Shown piece after piece: positions 33,401 to 41,222 of a DNA stretch of 64,000 nucleotides. The position numbers were made by a program, and so were the translations under genes. The notes below the pieces were generated by a model. That model saw only the letters and a list, made by a program, of their open reading frames with translations, did not search any database and was not told the origin of the DNA. How positions within the stretch are numbered: position 1 is the first letter of the stretch; every line of letters starts with the position of its first letter. Origin of the DNA: CAVPDA01 sp963702495. Lineage in GTDB: Bacteria; Pseudomonadota; Gammaproteobacteria; Burkholderiales; Rhodocyclaceae. The DNA is taken from contig CAVPDA010000007.1 in assembly GCA_963702495.1 (NCBI GenBank), positions 1 through 64,000 on the forward strand, given 5' to 3'.

Positions 33401-35509
33401 CGCGTGCTTCTTGGCCACGCGGAAGGCATCGACGATGTAGAAATGGGCCTTGCGCTCGCGGATCAGCCGGCGTGCCTGGGGCGGCAGTTCCTTCCACTGC
33501 GTGAGCGGCTCCAGGCTGGATTGCATGATCAGCGTGCCGCCGGGCACCAGCCCGCGCAGCGGATTGGTGTGGCTGAAGGCCTTATGGTCCGGGGAGACCA
33601 CGACCTCGACTTCCTCGAGTTCCGCGTTGGTGATCTTGATCGGCTCGGGGCTGAGGGAGATGTAGAAGTTCGTCGGCGCGCCGCTTTTCTCCGAGCCGTA
33701 CTTGGGCGAAGACTTGGAGTGCAGGGCGAGCGCGCCGGCGAGGATGTCGGTGAGCAGCTTGCCGGTGGCGATCGTGCCGTAGCCGCCGACCGAGTGGAAG
33801 CGGATGCGGAAAGCCTCCGGCGGCAGCAGCCGCGGATTGTCTCCGGTCTCCAGCGCCATCTGCTCCGTGTCCGGATAGGCCGCCTTGAGCCTGGCCTGGA
33901 GTTCGGCCCCCTGCGGCGAGGGGTTCTTGGAGAAGAACTGCGAGCCGAGGTAGAAGAACGGAACGCTGCTCCCCGATTCCATGTTGCGGAACGCGGCGAT
34001 CAGGTGACGCGGCTGCAGATCGTGAGCACCGAGGCCGAAGATGCCGGTGCTCAATTGCGGCAGCGCGCTCAGCGCCGGGATGTCCTTGTGCCGCATCCGC
34101 GTGCCGTTTTCCATACCCTTGAACAGAGCACGCGTCACCAGGCTGGTGAGCGAGGTCACCTCCGAGCGCTCGAGCACCGTGACCGCCTTCTTTCCCGCCA
34201 GTGCCGCGACCACCTCGGCCTCGGGGAAGGGCTGCAGCATCTTGACCGACAGCACGCCGACCTTCTTGCCTTGTCCGCGCAGATAGGCGGCCACGGCTTC
34301 CGCGTCGTCGGTGACCGAGCCCAGGCCGATGACCACGTGGTCGGCGTCCTCGGTCATGAAGGTCCTGATCACCCCGTAGGCGCGGCCGGTCAGCTCGCTG
34401 TACTCGCGCATCGCCTCCTTGACGAAGCGCGGCACTTCGCTGGCGAAGTGGGTCTGGTGGTCCACGGTACCGGCCTGGAAATCGGGCTGGTTCTGCACCC
34501 CGCCGGTGAGGCCGGGGTTGTCCACGTCCATCAGTGCGGGAATGAGCTGGCGCGTGCCCTTCTCGGGCGCGTTCAGCCACTGCCTTCTCCACTGGTCGCG
34601 CAGCTCCTCGGGCACCCACTCGAGCGTGGCGGCGACCATCGCGCCCTCGTTGTCGCGCTCCACGGCTGCGGCGCTGTCGCGCAGGTGAGCCAGCAGCGTT
34701 TCCCGGCTCGCCGGCATGAAGTCGCCCTGGTGCTGCTTCAGGTATTGCTCGAGCTGGAACACCCGGCCCTTCGCACCGAAAAGCATTTCCTGTGCGAGCG
34801 TCGGGCACTTGATCCAGCCCTCGGGGTCGCCGAGGAACTCCTTCAGCAGTTCCGGCTCCGGCAGATTCGCCTCGCTCTGAATGTGGCTGGTGGCGAAGCC
34901 GTCCATGGCGTTGGCCACCGGAATCAGCGACAGCGCGCTGACCTTGTACGCGATCGCCGCCAGGTCCGCCGCCTCCTGCGGGTTGCTGCCGAACAGCACC
35001 GTGTAACCGGAAGGCAGCAGCGCATAGACGTCGTCATGGCCCGCCATGACGTTGAGCGAGTGCTTGGACACCACGCGCGCCGCGACCTGCAGCACGAAGC
35101 CGCCGATCTTCTTCCCGACGGTTACGTAGTGCGATTCCAGCCCGTAGAGGATGCCCTGGCTGGAGGACGCGTTCGACATGAACTTGCCGCCAGTCAGCGC
35201 CGCCCCGAGGGCGCCGCTCTGCGCCGAGTGCTCGCCTTCCGGCTCGAAAAAGAACGGGTGCTTGCCCCAGACGTTGCAGCCGCCCTGGGCGCGGAAGGCC
35301 TCGTAGAGCTCCGAAATCTCGGTGGACGGCGTGATCGGGTAGCCGATCACGCCGCCGCAGACATGGCCCATGACATGGGCGACTGCGCCGTTGCCGTGGA
35401 TGACCGTCGGGAAGCCCGGGAACTTCGCCTGCGAAACTGTGGTGACCGTGTTCGGGGCGGGCTGGCTGTCGCCATGCACCGCTTCCGAGACCATAGAAGG
35501 CTGTCTCAC
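30428..35509 (-). CDS. Giant single-chain pyruvate (2-oxoacid):ferredoxin-type oxidoreductase
   Basis: The 1,693-residue protein is far longer than usual single-chain PFORs (about 1,200). Order: alpha-type domain with GYPITPSTEI (56-65), transketolase-like domain II (about 390-500), gamma-type domain with GGYGTIATGKLL (575-586) and SGAPTNFYI, two ferredoxin-type 4Fe-4S motifs widely spaced (CTGCMECAMTCP at 871, CTGCLECVDVCGP at 1005), then the thiamine-diphosphate domain with GACRGCGET (1079-1087), GGDGATYDIGFGAL (1263-1276) and NTGCYSNTGGQ. An extra C-terminal domain carries CTNCKTC (1626-1632). Function: CoA-dependent oxidation of pyruvate, or the reverse. The GTG start is chosen from GGAGGG 7 nt upstream. 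The gene is followed by the fused NfnAB-like gene. Confidence 0.9.
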   Translation of the reverse strand: MRQPSMVSEAVHGDSQPAPNTVTTVSQAKFPGFPTVIHGNGAVAHVMGHVCGGVIGYPITPSTEISELYEAFRAQGGCNVWGKHPFFFEPEGEHSAQSGALGAALTGGKFMSNASSSQGILYGLESHYVTVGKKIGGFVLQVAARVVSKHSLNVMAGHDDVYALLPSGYTVLFGSNPQEAADLAAIAYKVSALSLIPVANAMDGFATSHIQSEANLPEPELLKEFLGDPEGWIKCPTLAQEMLFGAKGRVFQLEQYLKQHQGDFMPASRETLLAHLRDSAAAVERDNEGAMVAATLEWVPEELRDQWRRQWLNAPEKGTRQLIPALMDVDNPGLTGGVQNQPDFQAGTVDHQTHFASEVPRFVKEAMREYSELTGRAYGVIRTFMTEDADHVVIGLGSVTDDAEAVAAYLRGQGKKVGVLSVKMLQPFPEAEVVAALAGKKAVTVLERSEVTSLTSLVTRALFKGMENGTRMRHKDIPALSALPQLSTGIFGLGAHDLQPRHLIAAFRNMESGSSVPFFYLGSQFFSKNPSPQGAELQARLKAAYPDTEQMALETGDNPRLLPPEAFRIRFHSVGGYGTIATGKLLTDILAGALALHSKSSPKYGSEKSGAPTNFYISLSPEPIKITNAELEEVEVVVSPDHKAFSHTNPLRGLVPGGTLIMQSSLEPLTQWKELPPQARRLIRERKAHFYIVDAFRVAKKHAPAPDLEIRMMGIAFIGAVCGHLDRVSAGASNEKVLEKIRQQIKKKFGGKGSAVVDSNMAVIKEGLEATVEVDYDDPAFVESDKHVSALSSIGVAVSASMSRPTRSAPSAGFFDRNYFQEVVSDRFKDGTIAEAPVIPGVGMFMPIASAAWKDKGLFRLSVPKYLPHLCTGCMECAMTCPDAAIPNTVHEIHDLLLGAIRKVEATEQHKEQMRAQVFPLTKVVREAYRQLPAKDPKPLYEIVAEAVATTVEADSATLRHDFDRMVEVLKRFEVAKTRPFFDAMEKTMAGTGGLYSVAIDPWKCTGCLECVDVCGPGALEARAQTSEINAELGSTFEFLSTLPNTPTRFFGNATQPDGDTKRLILDHNNYYAMTGGHGACRGCGETTAVRLITAANRAIHQDRRRRHVPELESLIERLRTKMGEVRPDPQDPARLERMRNALKFIENRLYRFESGPTGDGPASAMIANATGCSSVYASTFPFNPYTDPWVNSLFQDTPAVAKGLFEGLSAGAVEDFRALRIAKLDLEDHYDPETHDSFFKYFHWSQFSEEELALMPAVISMGGDGATYDIGFGALSRLLITDTPVKVVVLNTGCYSNTGGQASTASFTAQDSDLSRFGIAHIGKQEDRKEMGLIAAFHPNVLVVQTTAALQGHFMKYLMEFLNYNASAALLDVYTPCMSEQGIADDAANRRARLAVTSRMSPVFVHDPRRGDTLAERFVLDGNPDIGQDWTITTISYVDADGKTQLMEVPLTPADFALQEGRFKKHFHTLNGEGEPVPVHEYVELSAEDRWGKTPFIWSTDEDKRLIRFTVSPAIIDLVEERRRNWRMLEYLSGLHIDRLHASHRAQLDDWREKYELSVKERESSIDDIARGMSELAAASSAPAGGPSIATVPVSAITTARKEMPGATRGGAVGPLVEITEIAKCTNCKTCYQDVSELFEKTTIVVAGEAKEVSRVIPGIFDKVKLTPDLVRRASRVAADCDAEIIRFNQPD

Positions 35510-35753
35510 TCTTGACCCTCCGTCAGAGTTGGATATTTAGGGGGAATCCGGCCGGGGTTGTTGGGTTGTTGTCCGCGAACGGTTCCTAGCAAGGTGCTAA
35601 GCATAGAACGAAATGCCGCCAAGACAAAGCAAGGGAGCCGGCACCCTGCCGGCGATCCGGGGGGAGCCGCGCGGCGGCCAGGCGATCGAGGGAGCTCGAG
35701 CGCTGCCCTGTCCCGGCGGGACGCGATGCGCTCTCTGGCTCCGGAGCGCAACC
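35510..35753. promoter_or_regulatory. Intergenic promoter region of the giant oxidoreductase unit
   Basis: This 244-bp gap separates the two leftward oxidoreductase units. It contains an inverted repeat (CTAGCA at 35586-35591, TGCTAAG at 35595-35601) located 77-92 nt upstream of the GTG start, the likely operator. No terminator with a T-run was found for the upstream unit, so read-through is possible. Confidence 0.5.
35586..35601 (-). promoter_or_regulatory. Candidate operator: TTAGCA/TGCTA inverted repeat
   Basis: On the minus strand the sequence reads CTTAGCA, CCT, TGCTAG. The same half-sites occur upstream of the neighbouring oxidoreductase operon at 40390-40417, but with a 14-nt spacer. 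Confidence 0.4.
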
Positions 35754-37380
35754 TCAGATGGCTTCGGCCACCATCTTGATCGCGCCGCAGGGGCATTCGG
35801 CGACGCAGATGCCGCAGCCCTTGCAATAGTCGTAGTTGAACTCGAAGCGCTTGCCCGGGCCGAGCTTGATCACCGCATTGTCCGGGCACACGCCGTAGCA
35901 GTTGTCGCACTCGAAGCAGTTGCCGCAGGACAGGCAGCGGCGTGCCTCGTACAGCGCGTTGTGATCGTCCAGGCCGCCCTGCACCTCCTCGAAGGTAAAC
36001 TGGCGGCGGATGACATCCAGCATCGGGCGCACGGTCTTCGGCGCGTCCGAGTAGTACCAGGTATTGATCCGCTCGATCGTGGCCAGTTCGTGCTTCGGCG
36101 GCGGCGCGTAGCGGGTGCCGCGCAGCCAGGCATCGATGTTGCGGGCCGCCTTCTTCCCGTGCCCGATTCCCACCGTGACGGTGCGCTCGGAGGGCACCAT
36201 GTCGCCGCCGGCGAACAGACCCGGGTAGCCGGTCATCAGGTCGGCGCCGACCTGTACCACGCCGTCGCGGATGGCCAGTCCCGGCACGCCGTTGAGCAGC
36301 GAGAGGTCAACGTCCTGTCCGAGCGCGAGCACCAGCGAGTCCGCCTCGAGCGTCTCGAGTTCGCCGGTGGGCTGCGGGAAGCCCTTCTCGTCCAGCTCCA
36401 TCTTCTCCACCGTGATCGTCGCGTCGCCGGCCTGACGGATGGTCAACAGCCACTTGATCATCACGCCTTCCTGCAAGGCCTCCTGCACTTCGGAGTCGTG
36501 CGCCGGCATCTTCTCGCGGGTGCGCCTGTAGAACGACGATCGCCTCCTCGGCGCCGAGCCGCTTGGCGGTGCGCGCGACGTCCATCGCGGTGTTGCCGCC
36601 ACCATAGACGACGACGCGGCGGCCGAGCATCGGCTTGTCCGCGCCCTCCATCTCGCGCAGCACCGACACCGCGTCCAGGATCTTCGAGGCGCTGCCGGCC
36701 GGGATGAAGGTGCGCTTGCCGATGTGCGCGCCGACCGCCAGGAAGGCGGCGTCGAAGCGGCCTTCGCTCATCGTGTAGAGCAGGTCGCTCACCTTGGTGT
36801 CGAGCCGGATCTCGACGCCCAGGTCGACGATGCGCTGGATCTCGGCGTCCAGCACGTCGCGCGGCAGGCGGTACTTCGGGATGCCGAAACGCATCATGCC
36901 GCCGGCCGACGGACCCGCCTCGTAGATCGACACACTGTGACCCATGCGCCGCAGGTGATAGGCCGCCGACAGGCCGGAGGGCCCGGCGCCCACGATCAGC
37001 ACGCGTTTGCCGGTCTCCTGCGCCGGCGGATCGAAAGTCCAGCCGCGCTTGATCGCCTCGTCGCCGAGAAAACGCTCGACCGAGTTGATGCCCACCGCCG
37101 CGTCGATCTGGCCGCGATTGCAGGCCCCCTCGCAGGGGTGGTAGCAGACCCGCCCCATCACCGCCGGCAGCGGGTTGTCCAGGGCCAGGCTGCGCCAGGC
37201 CTGCTCATAGGCGCCCGATTCGGCGTGGAACAGCCAGCCCTGGATGTTCTCGCCCGCCGGGCAGGCGTTGTTGCAGGGAGGCAGCCGGTCGAGATAGACC
37301 GGCCGCGCGGTGCGCCACGATCCCGTGCGATTGGCGAGCGAGGAACCTACATCGAGCGTGATCGCAAACGGCTTTTCCAT
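35754..37380 (-). pseudogene. GltD-like NAD(P)/FAD subunit with C-terminal 2x4Fe-4S ferredoxin, +1 frameshift as written
   Basis: Restoring one base near 36530 gives about 541 residues. N-terminal Cys block: CNNACPAGENIQGW and CYHPCEGACNRGQ (4Fe-4S clusters). FAD site VGAGPSGLSAAYHL, nucleotide site YGGGNTAMDVARTAKRLG, then EEAIVV, frameshift, YRRTREKMPAHDSEV, the GLFAGGDMVPSERTVTVGIGHGKKAARNIDAWL block and a ferredoxin tail CLSCGNCFECDNCYGVCP and CKGCGICVAECPCGAIK. This matches the flavoprotein partner of NAD-linked 2-oxoacid oxidoreductases (PadH-type of phenylglyoxylate oxidoreductase), here fused to a PadF/delta-type ferredoxin. It is the last gene of a four-gene operon. Everything except the one extra base is intact, so a sequencing error is a real possibility. 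Confidence 0.8.
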
Positions 37381-37488
37381 CAGAGCATCCTCAATATCCA
37401 ATGCAGAGGCACGCAGGCCCGGAGTACGACTCGCGCAGAATTGCCGAAACTCCTCTGTGCCGCCGTCGTCACTGCGCGCCTCGGCGGT

Positions 37489-38481
37489 TCATTCGTTGTC
37501 CAACAGGCCGAACTTGCGGATGTTGCGATCCGCCATCTCCTGGATGCGGGCGATCACCTCGTAGCGGGGCTGCTTGCCGAACAGGTGGGCGAAGCGCTTC
37601 TGCGGCTTCAGGTACTCCTCCACCGGGAGCTGCCTGCGGATCTTCGAGACGCTGACGATCTCGCCGTGCTCCGCCTCGTACACCGGGAACAGGCCGGTGT
37701 CCTTGACCAGGCGCGCCATCTTGATGGTCTCGTTCGAGGCCGTGCCCCAGCCCAGCGGGCAGGGCACGAAAATGTGGATGTAGCGTGCACCGCGGAAGCT
37801 CATCGCGCGCTTGACCTTGTATTCCAGATCGCGCAGTTCGGCCACGGTCGCCGTCGCCACGTAGGGGATGCCGTGCGCCATCGCAATGCGCGGCAGGTTC
37901 TTGCCCTGGCCGAAGACGTTGCCCGGCTCGGGGCCGACCGGCATCGTGGTGGCGGTGCGCGCCGCCGGCGGCGTGGCCGAGGAGCGCTGCACGCCGGTAT
38001 TCATGTAGGCCTCGTTGTCGTAGCAGATGTAGAGCACGTCGTCGTTGCGCTCGAACATGCCGGAGAGGCAGCCGAAGCCGATGTCGGTAGTGCCGCCGTC
38101 GCCGCCCTGGGCGATCACCCGCACGTCCTTGCGGCCCTTGACCCGCATCGCCGCCGCGATCCCGGTGGCCACCGCCGCGGTGTTGCCGAACAGCGAGTGG
38201 ATCCACGGAATCTGCCAGGAGGTCTCTGGATAGGGCGTGGAGAAAACCTCCAGGCAGCCGGTGGCGTTGGCGGCGATCAGCTGGTTGTCCGTGGCGTGCA
38301 TCGCGGCATCGATCGCGTAGCGCGCACCCAGCGCCTCGCCGCAGCCCTGACAGGCGCGGTGGCCGGAGTTGAGCGAGTTGGTGCGCTGCGTGTTCGCCTG
38401 GACGCTGCGCTGGTTCTCGGCCAGCAGGCGGTTGCCGACGGTGAAGGTGCCGGTCTGGTAGAACTTGACGAGTTGTTCCAT
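37489..38481 (-). CDS. 2-oxoacid:acceptor oxidoreductase, beta (thiamine diphosphate) subunit
   Basis: The 330-residue protein starts at ATG 38481. It has the beta-subunit landmarks: GHRACQGCGEALGARYAIDAA (cluster and ThDP region), ANATGCLEVFSTPYPETSW, the ThDP/Mg site GGDGGTTDIGFGCLSG, the DNEAYMNTGVQRS block and PCPLGWGTASNETI. These match PorB of pyruvate synthases and PadI of phenylglyoxylate oxidoreductase. The true substrate cannot be fixed from the sequence. It follows the alpha gene with a 13-nt gap and precedes the flavoprotein gene by about 110 nt in the same direction. Confidence 0.88.
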   Translation of the reverse strand: MEQLVKFYQTGTFTVGNRLLAENQRSVQANTQRTNSLNSGHRACQGCGEALGARYAIDAAMHATDNQLIAANATGCLEVFSTPYPETSWQIPWIHSLFGNTAAVATGIAAAMRVKGRKDVRVIAQGGDGGTTDIGFGCLSGMFERNDDVLYICYDNEAYMNTGVQRSSATPPAARTATTMPVGPEPGNVFGQGKNLPRIAMAHGIPYVATATVAELRDLEYKVKRAMSFRGARYIHIFVPCPLGWGTASNETIKMARLVKDTGLFPVYEAEHGEIVSVSKIRRQLPVEEYLKPQKRFAHLFGKQPRYEVIARIQEMADRNIRKFGLLDNE

Positions 38482-38494
38482 GGCTTCGCGCTCC

Positions 38495-39748
38495 TCAGAC
38501 CATCTTCGCCGCCACGACGCCGATGTCGCGCAGCACGCTCTCGGCAATCGGCCCCGAACGCCGCTTCGCCTTGTCGCGTTCGAGCTGCTTGTTGACGATG
38601 TTCCAGTCGAGGTCGAGGAAAGTGAGCTGCTCGATCTTGTCGGCGACCGCGTCGCGCAGCAATCGCTCGAGCGAGACCTTAGTGACTGCCCGCCCGCCGA
38701 GTCCGGCGACCACGGTGAATACCGGCTGCGGCCGGTTGCGCAGCGCCATGCGCACGTCACGCGAAACGATGCCGCCTATCCCCACGGCGAAGCATTTCTC
38801 GATGACGACGATGCGCTGCGCCTCGGCGAGCGCGTCCCGGATGTCGGGAATCGGGAAGGGGCGGAAGGAGGAAATGCCGAGCACGCCGATCTTGTGCCCC
38901 TCGTCGCGCAGTTCGTCCACCGTGTCCTTGATCGTGCCGAGCAGCGAGCCGAGCGCCACCACCACGGTCTCGGCGTCCTCGGTGCGGTAGGGCTTGACCA
39001 GGCCGCCGGAATCGCGGCCGAAGATCTGCTTGAACTCGGCGGCGATGTGCGGAATCAGTTCCAGCGCCTGCATCTGCTTGGCGTGCGCCAGGTAGCGCAC
39101 CTCGGTGAAGGCTTCCGGCCCGACCATGGCGCCGATCGACACCGGCTCGCTCGGGTCGAGCACCTGGCGCGGCTCGTAGCGCGGCAGAAAGGCGTCAACC
39201 TGCTCCTGGGTCGGCACGTCCACCCGTTCGTAGGCGTGGGTGAGGATGAAGCCGTCCATGCACACCATCACCGGCAGCGACAGTTCCTCGCCGAGCTTGA
39301 ACGCCTGGATGTGCAGGTCGAGCGCCTCCTGGTTGTTCTCGGCGAAGACCTGGATCCAGCCGGCGTCGCGCATCGACATGCTGTCGCTGTGGTCGTTCCA
39401 GATGTTGATCGGGGCGCCGATCGCGCGGTTGGCGACCGTCATCACGATCGGCAGGCCGAGCCCGGAAGCGTTGTACACCGCCTCGGCCATGTAGAGCAGT
39501 CCCTGGCTCGCAGTCGCGGTGTAGGCGCGCGCCCCCGCGGCCGAGGCGCCGATCGCCACCGACATCGCGGCGAATTCGCTCTCTACGTTGATGAACTCGC
39601 AGTGGGTCAGCTCGCCGGACTTCACCAGTTCGCCGAGACCCTCGACGATGTGGGTCTGCGGCGAAATAGGATAGGCACAGATGACTTCCGGCCGGCAAAG
39701 GGCGACGGCTTCGGCGACGCCGTGCGAGCCTTCGATCTGCTTAAGCAT
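38495..39748 (-). CDS. 2-oxoacid:acceptor oxidoreductase, alpha subunit
   Basis: The 417-residue protein carries the PorA/PadG features: CAYPISPQTHIVEGL near the N terminus, EFINVESEFAAMSVAIGASAAGARAYTATASQGLLYM, NRAIGAPINIWNDHSDSM and GWIQVFAENNQEALDLHIQAF. The latter half has VVVALGSLLGTIKDTVDELRDEG and GISSFRPFP, the transketolase C-terminal-like domain. It holds the site where the 2-oxoacid and CoA come together with the beta subunit. Its start overlaps the stop of the gamma gene by 8 nt, showing tight translational coupling. Confidence 0.88.
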   Translation of the reverse strand: MLKQIEGSHGVAEAVALCRPEVICAYPISPQTHIVEGLGELVKSGELTHCEFINVESEFAAMSVAIGASAAGARAYTATASQGLLYMAEAVYNASGLGLPIVMTVANRAIGAPINIWNDHSDSMSMRDAGWIQVFAENNQEALDLHIQAFKLGEELSLPVMVCMDGFILTHAYERVDVPTQEQVDAFLPRYEPRQVLDPSEPVSIGAMVGPEAFTEVRYLAHAKQMQALELIPHIAAEFKQIFGRDSGGLVKPYRTEDAETVVVALGSLLGTIKDTVDELRDEGHKIGVLGISSFRPFPIPDIRDALAEAQRIVVIEKCFAVGIGGIVSRDVRMALRNRPQPVFTVVAGLGGRAVTKVSLERLLRDAVADKIEQLTFLDLDWNIVNKQLERDKAKRRSGPIAESVLRDIGVVAAKMV

Positions 39749-40325
39749 GGGATGCGGCCTCCTTCTCCTCTTCCAGCACGAAGTTGTAGGCTTCCTTGGC
39801 CGCGGCGATGTTCATGTCGGCGAGCTTGCCGGAAAACTTCTGCCGGATCGCGTCCGCCACGGAATCGATCGTGATTATTCCGCTGATCGCCGCGAATCCA
39901 CCCAACAGCGCCGCGTTCGGTAACGGGCGGCCGACATGCTTCAGTGCGAATTCGGTCCCCGGCACGGTCATCAGGCGCTCGTGGCGGAAGTCTTTCACGA
40001 AGTCGGCGAGGCCGAGTTCGTCGAAGCTCTTGTTGGTGTTGATCAGGATGTAGCCGTCTTTCTTGAGGCCCGAAAAGACATCGACCTGGTGCAGCAGCGT
40101 CGGGTCCTGGATGATCAGCGCATCGGGCTGCATCACCGGCTCCCGCAGCCGGATCTCCTTGTCGTCGATGCGGCAGAAAGCGACCACCGGCGCGCCCATG
40201 CGCTCGGAACCGAAACTCGGAAAGGCCTGGGCGTTGCGCCCTTCGAGAAACGCGGCGACCGACAACATCTCCGCCGCGGTCACCACTCCCTGGCCGCCGC
40301 GGCCATGAATCCTGACCTGAAACAT
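39741..40325 (-). CDS. 2-oxoacid:acceptor oxidoreductase, gamma subunit
   Basis: ATG 40325 is chosen because AGGAGAGGAAA lies directly upstream. The 194-residue protein begins MFQVRIHGRGGQGVVTAAEML, the glycine-rich signature of gamma subunits, followed by AFPSFGSERMGAPVVAFCRID and PLPNAALLGGFAAISGI. It is the first gene of a leftward operon (gamma, alpha, beta, flavoprotein-ferredoxin). A TTAGCA/TGCTAA palindrome lies 65-92 nt upstream. Known relatives act on pyruvate, 2-oxoglutarate or phenylglyoxylate. Confidence 0.9.
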   Translation of the reverse strand: MFQVRIHGRGGQGVVTAAEMLSVAAFLEGRNAQAFPSFGSERMGAPVVAFCRIDDKEIRLREPVMQPDALIIQDPTLLHQVDVFSGLKKDGYILINTNKSFDELGLADFVKDFRHERLMTVPGTEFALKHVGRPLPNAALLGGFAAISGIITIDSVADAIRQKFSGKLADMNIAAAKEAYNFVLEEEKEAASHA

Positions 40326-40389
40326 TTTCCTCTCCTTCCTCGGATCGGCCGGGCCGATCGAGGCGACCGCTTGTTTCAAAGGCGAGGAG

Positions 40390-40417
40390 GTTAGCAGAAT
40401 GTTGGACAATTGCTAAC
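40390..40417 (-). promoter_or_regulatory. Candidate operator: GTTAGCA-N14-TGCTAAC palindrome
   Basis: Perfect 7-bp arms at 40390-40396 and 40411-40417, located 65-92 nt upstream of the gamma-subunit start. The half-site also occurs before the neighbouring giant oxidoreductase gene. Confidence 0.5.
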
Positions 40418-40458
40418 GTGAAAATTCGAAGCGGCCGCGCCGGCGGGCCGTCCCGGCC

Positions 40459-40560
40459 TTGAAGAACAACCCTCCCTTCGTCGGCGTCGCGCTGATCGCC
40501 GTGTCGGCCGCCTCGTTCGGTGCCATGATCCTGGCGGCGGCGGTGCTCGTGGTGCGCTAA
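40459..40560 (+). CDS. Possible 33-residue membrane peptide
   Basis: From a TTG at 40459 the frame reads KNNPPFVGVALIAVSAASFGAMILAAAVLVVR and stops at 40560. It is almost entirely one transmembrane helix with a short polar head and a basic end, similar to tiny subunits or leader peptides. No ribosome-binding site is evident, so support is low. Confidence 0.3.
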   Translation: MKNNPPFVGVALIAVSAASFGAMILAAAVLVVR

Positions 40561-40661
40561 GAGTGCCTTAAGGAAGCAAACCTATCCTGCGGGCCTTGAA
40601 GGACACGCCGCGGCGGGCGGTGGACCGCCCGTGGTCGCTGCCGGTCAGGTACCGCGCAGGG

Positions 40662-40675
40662 TTGATCTGCATCAA
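40662..40675 (+). promoter_or_regulatory. FNR/DNR-type box upstream of the metal-efflux operon
   Basis: TTGATCTGCATCAA is a perfect TTGA-N6-TCAA palindrome. It ends 57 nt before the ATG at 40733, a spacing that suits activation by an FNR-family regulator. Confidence 0.65.
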
Positions 40676-40732
40676 ACGGGGCGTGTTCTGATTTGAAAAC
40701 CGAGCGGCGTCGGCCCAATCTATTGCATTGCA

Positions 40733-41113
40733 ATGAAGCGCACCACCCCATTCGTCCTCATCCTTTGGCTGGCGCTCCTGCAGGGCCTCGCGCCGCTGCT
40801 GCATGCCCATGCGGGCCACGGCGGCCAGGGCCAGGCGATCCATACCCATACCCTGCCGGCAGCCGATCACGCCTATCCCGCGGAGCGGCAGGCCGACGCC
40901 TCGCGGCGCGACGCGGCGCCAGTGATCGGCATGGCCGACGAACACCGCCCGAGCGACGTCCTCGTTATCGCGGACGCTGCGGTGGCGCTGAAGAAGCCAC
41001 CCATCTCCGAAGAGGCGCCTGCGGCGATGCCGCCCCTGATCGCGTCGGCTGGAGCGGACAAACCGTCCTCCTTCGTACTTCCCTGGGCACAGGCACCGCC
41101 GGCCCGCGCCTGA
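40733..41113 (+). CDS. Small secreted His-rich protein at the head of an RND metal-efflux operon
   Basis: The 126-residue product has a signal peptide (MKRTTPFVLILWLALLQGLAPLLHA) followed by a His-rich stretch HAHAGHGGQGQAIHTHTLPAADHA. The rest is polar and Ala/Pro-rich with little predicted structure. Such short His-rich exported proteins often precede czc/cus-type efflux genes and probably bind divalent metal or copper in the periplasm. It is the first gene downstream of the FNR-type box at 40662. There is no clear ribosome-binding site. The ATG overlaps the TTGCATTGCAA palindrome. Confidence 0.7.
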   Translation: MKRTTPFVLILWLALLQGLAPLLHAHAGHGGQGQAIHTHTLPAADHAYPAERQADASRRDAAPVIGMADEHRPSDVLVIADAAVALKKPPISEEAPAAMPPLIASAGADKPSSFVLPWAQAPPARA

Positions 41114-41222
41114 TGCGGGCACCTCGCCCGCACCACGAATCGAACGCGGCACCCCGTCGCATTTCGACCACCTGGAATTTCGCCGCCCGCAGCCATGGAT
41201 GCGCGGGCAGCAGGGAGCATCG

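Noticed and set aside
30875..35515. A 1,546-codon open frame on the plus strand opposite the giant PFOR gene
   Set aside because: It is a shadow of high-GC codon bias. It lies exactly antisense to a gene with many catalytic motifs, has no signal, start site or domain, and its composition (Arg/His/Val-rich) is typical of antisense frames.
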